From contig NZ_JACHGB010000001.1 of the NCBI RefSeq assembly GCF_014202215.1, positions 406,847 to 470,846 on the forward strand: a DNA stretch of 64,000 bases, given 5' to 3'. This stretch comes from Quisquiliibacterium transsilvanicum. GTDB lineage: Bacteria > Pseudomonadota > Gammaproteobacteria > Burkholderiales > Burkholderiaceae_E. The notes under the pieces were generated by a model. It searched no databases, had not been told where the DNA came from, and was given only the letters and a program-made list of their open reading frames with translations. Made by a program: the position numbers and the translations under genes. The first letter of the stretch is position 1. Every line of letters begins with the position of its first letter. Shown here in pieces: positions 8,320 to 15,163 of this stretch.

Positions 8320-9568
8320 GGCGCTGGCTCCGGTCGGTGTCGGCAGGCCGGCGGGCGCCGGGGATTTCGAGAGTCGGCTGCGCGTCGTCGAGCGCGCAGG
8401 CGCAGGGCTGCGCCTCGGCGGCGGCAGCGGCGTCGGACAGCGGGCGGGCAGGGCGCGGCGCGATCCTTGCCTCGAAGTCGCGCACCAGTCGCTCCTTCCA
8501 GTAAGCGGGACTGCCCAGCGCCGCGGACAGCACCTTGGCGCGCCGCAGGTACAGGTGGCAGTCCATCTCCCAGGTGAAGCCCATTCCGCCGTGCACCTGG
8601 ATGCTCTCCTTGGAGGCGAGATTGAAGGCCTGCGTGGCGGCGAGCCGGGCCGCGGCGGCCGCCGCGGTGAGCTCCGGCGCGTCGGTCTCCAGCGCCCAGG
8701 CGCCGTAGTAGGCGTTCGAGCGCGCAAGCTCGATCGCCACGAACACGTCGGCCAGCTTGTGCTTGATCGCCTGGAAGGAGCCGATCGGCCTGCCGAAGGC
8801 CAGCCGCTCCTTGGCATACGCGGTGGCGGCGTCCAGGCAGGCGGCCGCGCCGCCGATCTGCTCGAAGGCGGTGAGCACCGCTGCGCGGTCCAGCAGGCGC
8901 TCCACCTCGGTCCAGTCGAGCACCCGGTCGCCCAGCCGCTCGGCCCGGGCGCAGTCGAAGTCGATCCGCACCTGCGGGCGCGACGGGTCCAGCGTCTGCA
9001 GGGGCGTGCGGCGCACACCGTCCGCGCCGAGCTCCACCCGGACCAGGGCGAAGCCGCCGTCGGGTTCGCGCACCGCGATCACTGCGAAGTCGGCGGCTGC
9101 GCCGTCGGCCACCGGCCACTTGACGCCGTGCAGGCGGCCGTTTTCGAGCCGCATCTCGATGCCCGCGGCGCGCGGGTTGCCGGGGCCTTCCGCAAGCGCA
9201 AAGCTGCCGATCGCGTCGCCGCGTGCGATCGCCGGCAGCCATGCCTGCTGCTGCGCGGGGCTGCCGAAGCGCAGGATCGCCTCGGTGGCGAGGAAGATCG
9301 AAGAGCCGAAGGGCAGGGGGGCGTTGGCGCGGCCCAGCTCCTCGGCCAGCACGCACAGCGCCTCGTGGCCGAGGCCGATGCCGCCCAGCTCCTCGGGGAT
9401 GGAGCAGCCCAGCCAGCCGAGTCCGGCCACTTCGCTCCAGAGCGCCCGGTCGGTGGGGCGGTCGTCCTCGAACACCGCGCGCATCACCGCAGGGGAGCAG
9501 CGCTCGTTGAGGAACCGCCGGGCCTGTTCGCGCAGCAGGTTCAGGTCTTCGGAGAAATCGAAGTTCAT
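8306..9568 (-). CDS. Acyl-CoA dehydrogenase family protein (second subunit of a FadE pair)
   Basis: A 420-aa acyl-CoA dehydrogenase homologue. It starts at ATG 9568 (MNFDFSEDLNLL); an in-frame upstream start would add 19 non-conserved residues. The C-terminal region carries QVHGGMGFTWEMDCHLY, a common family signature, but no YEGT-type catalytic Glu. It is the shorter-motif partner of the gene that overlaps its 3' end by 14 nt, and an SDR gene lies 100 nt upstream on the same strand. Expected reaction: alpha,beta-dehydrogenation of an acyl-CoA thioester with FAD, with electrons passed to ETF. The natural acyl chain is unknown. Confidence 0.9.
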   Translation of the reverse strand: MNFDFSEDLNLLREQARRFLNERCSPAVMRAVFEDDRPTDRALWSEVAGLGWLGCSIPEELGGIGLGHEALCVLAEELGRANAPLPFGSSIFLATEAILRFGSPAQQQAWLPAIARGDAIGSFALAEGPGNPRAAGIEMRLENGRLHGVKWPVADGAAADFAVIAVREPDGGFALVRVELGADGVRRTPLQTLDPSRPQVRIDFDCARAERLGDRVLDWTEVERLLDRAAVLTAFEQIGGAAACLDAATAYAKERLAFGRPIGSFQAIKHKLADVFVAIELARSNAYYGAWALETDAPELTAAAAAARLAATQAFNLASKESIQVHGGMGFTWEMDCHLYLRRAKVLSAALGSPAYWKERLVRDFEARIAPRPARPLSDAAAAAEAQPCACALDDAQPTLEIPGARRPADTDRSQRHGLQ

Positions 9569-9668
9569 GTCGTCGGCCGGTTGTCCAATGCACCGACCGT
9601 ACGGCACGCATGTGTGCGCCGGCATTGAGTTACGTCAATGCCGGCGCGCCGGAGTTCCGGATGCGGCG

Positions 9669-10445
9669 TCAGCGCCCGCCCTGGGCGTCGTCGACCCGCA
9701 CGCAGGTGCCGGTGACGAACTCCGAAGCCGGCGACACCAGGAAGAGCAGGGTGCTGTCGAGCTGCGCCGGGTCGCCCAGGCGCGGGCGCGGGAAGTTCTT
9801 GGTGATGTCGCCGACGCGCTCCAACATCCCGTCCATCATCTCCGAAGAGAAAGCGCCCGGCGCGATCGCGTTGACGTTGATGCCGTTGCGGGCCCACTCC
9901 ACGGCCAGCGTCTCGGTCATGCGCACAACCGCCATCTTCGTGGTGGCATAGAGCGCTGCGCCGTTGCCGTTGTATGCATAGGCGGCGCGCGAGGCGAGGT
10001 TGACGATGCGTCCGGGTTTCTCCGCGGCCATCAGCCGGCGCGCGAACTCGCAGGAAAGGATCCATGGCGCGCGCACGTTGATGTCGAGCACACGGTCGAT
10101 CAGCTCGACCGGCATCTTGTGCGCGCGCTGTGCGTCCGGGATGCCGGCGTTGTTGACCAGGATGGTCGGCGTGCCGAGTTTCTCCTCGACCTTGCCCACT
10201 ACGGCCAGCAGCTGGTCGGCGTCGGTGACGTCGAGCTGGAACGGCTCGGCGACGCCGCCGGCGGCGCGGATCTCCGCGGCGAGCTCTTCCAGCTTGTCGA
10301 GGCGGCGCGCAGCGATCGCCACCTTGGCGCCGGCGGCGGCGAGCACCTTCGAGAAGCGGCGGCCCAGGCCGGCGGAGGCCCCGGTGACTAAGGCGACCTG
10401 GCCGGTGAGGTCCTGGGAGGCGTTGGGCAGCGGGAAGGCGGTCAT
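9669..10445 (-). CDS. SDR-family NAD(P)-dependent oxidoreductase
   Basis: A 258-aa classical short-chain dehydrogenase. It shows the nucleotide-binding motif TGASAGLG (residues 21-28), the NNAG motif in LVNNAGIP, and the catalytic Tyr and Lys in LYATTK, followed by the typical WARNGINVNAIAPGAF segment. It is the first gene of a three-gene minus-strand cluster with two acyl-CoA dehydrogenases, so a role in oxidising a beta-hydroxyacyl-CoA or a related alcohol is likely. The substrate is not identifiable from sequence. Confidence 0.92.
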   Translation of the reverse strand: MTAFPLPNASQDLTGQVALVTGASAGLGRRFSKVLAAAGAKVAIAARRLDKLEELAAEIRAAGGVAEPFQLDVTDADQLLAVVGKVEEKLGTPTILVNNAGIPDAQRAHKMPVELIDRVLDINVRAPWILSCEFARRLMAAEKPGRIVNLASRAAYAYNGNGAALYATTKMAVVRMTETLAVEWARNGINVNAIAPGAFSSEMMDGMLERVGDITKNFPRPRLGDPAQLDSTLLFLVSPASEFVTGTCVRVDDAQGGR

Positions 10446-10553
10446 CGGGCAGGCTCCGGTAAGTGTGTGTTCACGATCCGGCGAGTCTAGGCCAGCGCGC
10501 CGGCCGCCGCGGGCGGGCGCGTTCCGACAACCACGGTGCGAAGCGGTGCGGGC

Positions 10554-10736
10554 TCAGCGCCCCCCGGGCGGGTGCGGCGGCGTCTGTTTGTCGTGGCCGC
10601 TGCCGATGCCGGTGGTGTGGCCGTCCTTCTTGGTGCGGTGCTGTTCGCTGCCGTGGCTTTTCTGCTCGTCACGCGACGTGTCGTCGTCGCGGACGTCTTC
10701 CTTCTTGTCGGCGGGCTTCTTGTCGGGGCTGGTCAT
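10554..10736 (-). CDS. Small hydrophilic, probably disordered protein
   Basis: A predicted 60-aa protein, very rich in Lys, Asp, Ser, His and Gly and with no hydrophobic core, ending PPHPPGGR. I recognise no family. The start at ATG 10736 is supported by an excellent ribosome-binding site (AAGGAGG, about 7 nt upstream). A longer reading that begins further upstream lacks such a site. Its composition resembles small stress-related disordered proteins, but no function can be assigned. It lies between the SDR gene and a toxin gene, all on the minus strand. Confidence 0.6.
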   Translation of the reverse strand: MTSPDKKPADKKEDVRDDDTSRDEQKSHGSEQHRTKKDGHTTGIGSGHDKQTPPHPPGGR

Positions 10737-10782
10737 GGCTGCCTCCTTGGGCAAGTTGGCGTGTTCATCGCACGCATGCGGA

Positions 10783-11202
10783 TCACGATTCATGTTCCGA
10801 CGATTCGAGCGGCGGTACAAGCCAGGAAACCTGGAAAAGAAGTTGGCTCTCGTGCTTCAGGGCCAACAGCACGACTCGATCGTTGCCATGTGCGTAAAGC
10901 AGCACGTATGGCTTGACCACCAGTTCGCGCAACTCCGGCACGCCGTGCGCGGCGGCAAGCGCCCTGGCGCGCGCAGACATCGACTGACCCTGGGCCGATC
11001 GAGCCTCGAGGAAACGGGCTGGACGGCCGGATGCGGGGTTCCAGCGCAGCAGTTCTCGAGCCTCCCTTAGCCGGACCAGCAGCGCCGCATAGCGCGCGTC
11101 GGCGCGGGCCTCGTCCCGCTGCCGCAGGAAGTCCCGCGCAGACCGAACGTTCCGAACGAAGGACTCGGCTGCCTGGATGCTCGCATCGACGGGCAAAGGC
11201 AT
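10783..11202 (-). CDS. Type II toxin, RelE/ParE-like
   Basis: A 139-aa protein with a helical N-terminal extension and a C-terminal RelE/ParE-like fold. Key segments are RWNPASGRPARFLE, then LRELVVKPYVLLYAH and RVVLLALKHESQLL, matching the ParE/RelE pattern of a basic loop, a beta-strand pair and a terminal strand with a Lys/His pair. Members poison gyrase or cleave mRNA; which applies here is not visible. It is longer than the roughly 95-aa norm because of the N-terminal helices. It begins 6 nt after the antitoxin stop, the usual antitoxin-first order. Confidence 0.78.
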   Translation of the reverse strand: MPLPVDASIQAAESFVRNVRSARDFLRQRDEARADARYAALLVRLREARELLRWNPASGRPARFLEARSAQGQSMSARARALAAAHGVPELRELVVKPYVLLYAHGNDRVVLLALKHESQLLFQVSWLVPPLESSEHES

Positions 11203-11208
11203 GCCGAA

Positions 11209-11589
11209 TCAGCCCTCGTCGGGGGAGCCGGGTGCAGGCTTGGCGGGGGCGGGGGCGGGGGCGGGGGCGGGGGCGGGGGCGGGGGCGGGGGCGGGGGCGG
11301 GGGCGGGGGCGGGGGCGAGGGCGCGAACGAGTTCGTCTTCGTCGAGGACACGGCCGGCCGCGACATCCTCCAGCCCCTCGAGGGCAGCCTGGACCAGCAC
11401 CAGGCCCGCATGTTCTGCTTCGAGCGCGTGGTAGTAGTCGAGTTTGCGGGCATCGACCAGGGCCACATAGCTGGCGCCGTTCTTCGTCAGCAGCTTTTCG
11501 GTCCCTTGTCCGACGACGTCTTCGGCCAGTTCAGTCAGCCGGGCGCGGGCCTCGCTGATGGGCACCACGTCGCGGGCACGCACACCCAT
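11209..11589 (-). CDS. Antitoxin, Phd/YefM-like, with a Pro-Ala repeat tail
   Basis: A 126-aa protein. The N-terminal part (VVPISEARARLTELAEDV, then LLTKNGASYVALVDARKL) is the Phd/YefM DNA-binding dimer that represses its own operon. The C-terminal part, which in this family wraps the toxin, carries about a dozen consecutive Pro-Ala repeats before ending PAPGSPDEG. The start at ATG 11589 follows an AAGGAGCG site; the frame stays open upstream but those residues are not conserved. The upstream region (about 11600-11630) is AT-rich for this genome and is the likely autoregulated promoter. The repeat is encoded by 12 perfect hexamers and could change length by slippage. Confidence 0.8.
   Translation of the reverse strand: MGVRARDVVPISEARARLTELAEDVVGQGTEKLLTKNGASYVALVDARKLDYYHALEAEHAGLVLVQAALEGLEDVAAGRVLDEDELVRALAPAPAPAPAPAPAPAPAPAPAPAPAKPAPGSPDEG
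11245..11316. repeat. Hexanucleotide microsatellite (GGGGGC)x12 inside the antitoxin gene
   Basis: Twelve perfect tandem copies of GGGGGC (GCCCCC on the coding strand) run for 72 bp with no interruption. Each unit encodes Pro-Ala, so gain or loss of units keeps the antitoxin in frame but lengthens or shortens its tail. G-runs of this kind could also form quadruplex structures on the plus strand. Confidence 0.97.
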
Positions 11590-11755
11590 GACACGCTCCT
11601 TGAACAGATACATTAACGGATAGTGTAACGAAGGGATGGCGCCGCCGTGCGTTTCGTGCAGGCCTGGCGACGGCTGGCCAACACCGCAACCCATCGCGCA
11701 CGGTGACGACTTCCCACTGATCGGGGCGGTGCACGGATTCAGCCATGGATAGGAG

Positions 11756-11774
11756 TTGACATAATATACATTAT
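11756..11774. promoter_or_regulatory. AT-rich promoter/operator-like element
   Basis: TTGACA (11756-11761) runs into the imperfect palindrome ATAATATACATTAT (11761-11774), an AT-rich island in a GC-rich genome. Sites like TAATGTATATTA are common operators of toxin-antitoxin genes. The plus-strand ATG at 11773 opens a frame that starts plausibly (MRNQKFTAERRDL) but then runs antisense into the flavoprotein gene's 3' end. The island may therefore be the remnant promoter and start of a deleted toxin-antitoxin gene. Confidence 0.4.
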
Positions 11775-11812
11775 GCGCAATCAGAAGTTTACGGCTGAAC
11801 GTCGCGACCTGA

Positions 11813-12946
11813 TCAGCGGTACTTCCTCAGGTACTGCTTCTCGAACCCCCGCTTGGCCCAGTGGAACAGCCGCGACGACGGCAGCAGCACGTTCCGCTCG
11901 GGCGTGCGCCAGACCAGTGTGCCCTTGTCGATCGAATCGACGATGCACATCAGCTCCACCTTGAAGGTTTCGTTCGAGGCCACGCCGCGCAGGTCGCCCA
12001 ACAGGTTCGCGGCGGCGGCGGCGGCCTGCAGGTCGGCCATGTGGGCCTGCTTGGGCATCCAGTCCGGGCCGGGGAAGCTGCCGGAGTCGCCGCAGACGTA
12101 GACCCGCTCGAAGCCCGGCACCCGGCAGTTGGCGTCCGCCTGCAGCAGCCCGCCGGGCGAGCGCGGCAGCGTGGTGGCGTCGAACCAGGCGTTGCCGGTC
12201 ATGCCGGGCATGAAGACGATCATCTCGGCTGGAATTTCGCCGCCCTCGGTGAGCACGCGGCTGGCATCGAAGCTCTTCAGCTTGTGGCCGAGATGGGTGA
12301 GGATGTCGCGGCGCTTCATTTCGCCCAGCAGATGGATGACGGCCTTCGGGCCCAGGCGGTTGCCGGGCTGCTCGGCGGGGCTGAAGAAGGTGAGGCGGAA
12401 GGCGTCGCGGCGCCCTTCCCTGCGCAGCTGCTCGTCGATGCCGAACAGGAACTCGAACATCGGCCCGCCGCGCATCGCGCTGGGCTCGTTGGGGTTGCCG
12501 GCGAATCCGAAGGCTATATTGCCGCCCGTCATTTCGCGCAGCCGGTCGCGGATGCGCTCGGCGGCGGCGATTCCCTCGCAGGGGGTGATCGCATGCTCGA
12601 TTCCGGGCAGCTTCTTGAGGAAGCGGCCGCCGGTGGCGATCACCAGCGCGTCGTTGCTCAGTTCGCCGGCGCTGGTCTTCACCAGCCGGCCGCCCTGCTC
12701 CAGCCCGACGACCTCGGCGGGGTGAAAGCGCACGCCGGTGCGGCGAAAGAAGTTGTCGAGCGGAATGACGAGATCCTCGCGGGTGCGCAGGCCGCTGGGA
12801 ATCCAGATGATTCCCGGCAGGTAGTGCAGCTCCGCGCGCGGCGCGACGAGCGTGATCTCGCAGCCGCGGTCGCGCTTGCGCAACTCGCGAACGGCGGACA
12901 GGCCGGCGAAGCCGGCGCCCAGGATGGTGATCCGGGAATGCGTCAT
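11813..12946 (-). CDS. FAD-dependent oxidoreductase, sulfide:quinone reductase-like
   Basis: A 377-aa flavoprotein of the SQR/NDH-2 family. The FAD-binding ILGAGFAGLSAV is at residues 9-20, a second dinucleotide segment follows (LVIATGG), and the C-terminal FAD contact is VYVCGDSGSFPGPDW followed by KQAHMADLQAAAAA. The length and the PKQAHMAD segment suit the sulfide:quinone oxidoreductase-like branch, which sits on the inner face of the membrane and passes electrons to quinone. I did not find a clear pair of redox cysteines, so true sulfide oxidation is uncertain. Its start overlaps the upstream FUSC gene's stop by 4 nt (ATGA). Confidence 0.8.
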   Translation of the reverse strand: MTHSRITILGAGFAGLSAVRELRKRDRGCEITLVAPRAELHYLPGIIWIPSGLRTREDLVIPLDNFFRRTGVRFHPAEVVGLEQGGRLVKTSAGELSNDALVIATGGRFLKKLPGIEHAITPCEGIAAAERIRDRLREMTGGNIAFGFAGNPNEPSAMRGGPMFEFLFGIDEQLRREGRRDAFRLTFFSPAEQPGNRLGPKAVIHLLGEMKRRDILTHLGHKLKSFDASRVLTEGGEIPAEMIVFMPGMTGNAWFDATTLPRSPGGLLQADANCRVPGFERVYVCGDSGSFPGPDWMPKQAHMADLQAAAAAANLLGDLRGVASNETFKVELMCIVDSIDKGTLVWRTPERNVLLPSSRLFHWAKRGFEKQYLRKYR

Positions 12947-15102
12947 CTGGCGAAGTCCTTTGCCTGTGGGTTTGCAGCGGCGAGCCGGGCGAGCAGCCGA
13001 TGCGCCTCGCCGCGCACCTCATGCGCTTCGTCGATCGCAACGCCAAGCCGGCGTTGCAGCCAGGGCAGCAGGTCGCGTCCGGGAGGCTGGAGCGGCAGGT
13101 CTGCGAGTCCGTACTGCGGCAGAGGGGGCTGCGCGCCGCCTGCTTCGGTCAGCAGCCTGGCGAGTTCCGCCCGCGCCGCACGCAGCGCACCCGCCGCCTC
13201 CGGATTCTCAAGCACCGCGCTGCGCCTGGCCAGCATCAGCCGCACCGCGGACAGATGGGCCATCAGGCGCTGGCCGCCGTCGAGGAAGGCCGACAGCTCG
13301 TCCACCGGCGGGCGCACGCGTTCCGGCTCGGCCGCGCTGCGCTGGAGCGCTGCGCCGAGCGCGCCCAGGGCGTCGTAGGCCTTGCGCCGTGCGAGGCGCT
13401 GGGACACGTTGGCGCCGAGTTCGATCGACAGCGCCCACTCAGCGTATTCGCGCAGCGCCTGCATCGCGCGCCGCACCGCGGGCTCGAGGCTGCGGCGCTC
13501 CCAGGACGGCAGCACGAAGCTGAAGCCCCAGGCGAGCGCCGCGCCCAGCACGGTGTCGGCCAGACGCTCGGCGATCGCGAAGCCGGCGGCAGGGTCGGCG
13601 AGGTGCGCCTGCAGCAGCGCCATCAGGGTGGCGGCCACCGCGGTGATCAGGTAGCGGCGCAGCGCGAACGCGTGTGCGACTCCGGTGGCGACCAGGAAGA
13701 TCGCAGTCATCAGCGCGGGCGACTGCAGGTTGGCGAAGCCGAGGACGAGCAGGCAGCCGATCACGGTGCCGACCAGGCGCGGCCGGCGGCGCGCCAGGGT
13801 CTGGTCCAGGCTGCCGCGCAGCACCACTGCGACCCCGAGCACCAGCCACTGCGGGTGGGCCGCCCAGGGCAGCGCGAGCGCGAGCAGGTAGGCGCTGCCG
13901 AGCGCCAGCCCGGTGCGGATCGCGTGCCGCATCACCGGCGAGCGCGGGGCGAGGTGCTCGCGCAGCGTGGCTATCGGCCAGCCTTCCGGGGCGACGAAGG
14001 CGCGCAGCGCCTCGCGCGCGACCGGCAGCCGAGCCTCGGCGCCGCGCTGCAGGGCATCGATCGCGACGACGTCCTCGTGCAGGTGGCCCAGCCGCTCGAC
14101 CAGCGCTGGCACCAGCCGGCCGCGCGGATCCGCTGCGGGGATGCCGATGCCCGCGAAGTGCCGCTCCGGCGTCCATTCGCCCGGTGGCACCGCTTGCGGT
14201 CGCGGCGCGCCGCCAAGCAGGTGGGCGGTGGCGTCGAGCCTGTCCGCCATCGCGCCGAGGGCATCGGCCACCCGCGCCCTCAGGGCCAGCGCGACCGCAT
14301 CCGAGCCCAGCCGGTCGAGATCCAGGCGGCTGGCCAGCAGCACGTCGCGAAGGTCGATCGCATGCAGCAGCATCGCGGTCTCGCCCCGGTTTCGAGCGGT
14401 GTCCGGGGCCGGAAACAGCAGGTCGCGCGCCAGCTGCAGCCGCTCGGCGAGCACGGCCTCGTCGGCGACCAGCGCGCGCAGCGCGGACGCCCCGATCTCG
14501 TCGCTCCCCTCCCCGCGCAGCATGGCGGCGCGCGCGCGCAGCAGGTGTGCGGTCGCGCCCAGGGCTTCGGAGAGCGCGCGTCTGCGGTAGAGGGGCTGCA
14601 GCATCGTGGAGGCGATCGCCGACCACGCCAGGTAGAGCAGCGCGCCGCCCAGCGCGAAGCCCGCGGTGGCCGCCGCGGAACTGCGTGCTTCCGGCGGCAT
14701 GCCCATCGCGAACACCAGGGCGAGCACCGGGGCGAAGGAGATGGGGCCGGCGCGTGGGCCCCAGGCCATGGCCATGAGCCCGACGAAGGCGATGCCTGCG
14801 ATCCCGGCTGCCAGCGCAAAAGGATGCGGCTCCAGCAGCATCACCATCGCCGCGCAGATCGAGCCGAGCAGGCCCGCGGCGAGCACCCGGTTCCAGGTGC
14901 GGTCGACGGTGTTCGGCAGGTCGGCGAGGCTTGCGCAGACCGCGCCGACGATGGCCATCTGCGCGGCATGCCGTCCCGCGAACGCGCCGAACAGGCCGTG
15001 CGCGAGGCCCACGCCGATCGACACGACGATCCCGTTGACGATGTGCGCGGGCGCCCGGCGCAAGCCCGGCCATCCCCGCCCTGTCTGCGTTTGCTGGTTC
15101 AC
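12943..15102 (-). CDS. FUSC-family inner-membrane protein (YccS/AaeB-like)
   Basis: A 719-aa protein with two clusters of hydrophobic helices, at about residues 18-160 and 390-530. Each cluster is followed by a long soluble helical region, the duplicated layout of the fusaric-acid-resistance/aromatic-acid-exporter superfamily. The second cluster has the conserved-looking HPQWLVLGVAVVLRGS segment. The likely role is export of aromatic acids or another organic anion, but no periplasmic adaptor gene is adjacent. The start is GTG 15102 with only a weak ribosome-binding site; the TonB receptor gene diverges 61 nt away. Confidence 0.85.
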   Translation of the reverse strand: MNQQTQTGRGWPGLRRAPAHIVNGIVVSIGVGLAHGLFGAFAGRHAAQMAIVGAVCASLADLPNTVDRTWNRVLAAGLLGSICAAMVMLLEPHPFALAAGIAGIAFVGLMAMAWGPRAGPISFAPVLALVFAMGMPPEARSSAAATAGFALGGALLYLAWSAIASTMLQPLYRRRALSEALGATAHLLRARAAMLRGEGSDEIGASALRALVADEAVLAERLQLARDLLFPAPDTARNRGETAMLLHAIDLRDVLLASRLDLDRLGSDAVALALRARVADALGAMADRLDATAHLLGGAPRPQAVPPGEWTPERHFAGIGIPAADPRGRLVPALVERLGHLHEDVVAIDALQRGAEARLPVAREALRAFVAPEGWPIATLREHLAPRSPVMRHAIRTGLALGSAYLLALALPWAAHPQWLVLGVAVVLRGSLDQTLARRRPRLVGTVIGCLLVLGFANLQSPALMTAIFLVATGVAHAFALRRYLITAVAATLMALLQAHLADPAAGFAIAERLADTVLGAALAWGFSFVLPSWERRSLEPAVRRAMQALREYAEWALSIELGANVSQRLARRKAYDALGALGAALQRSAAEPERVRPPVDELSAFLDGGQRLMAHLSAVRLMLARRSAVLENPEAAGALRAARAELARLLTEAGGAQPPLPQYGLADLPLQPPGRDLLPWLQRRLGVAIDEAHEVRGEAHRLLARLAAANPQAKDFAR

Positions 15103-15163
15103 GTCCCGGCGAGTTCCTGTCGAAGGCGGGGAGCATAGCGCCGATCCGGGTTAGGGTTGCGCG

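Noticed and set aside
11177-11434. Plus-strand ORF through the GGGGGC repeat (Gly-Ala)
   Set aside because: Antisense to the antitoxin gene; the repeat makes any frame open. The minus-strand antitoxin has an RBS and conserved sequence.
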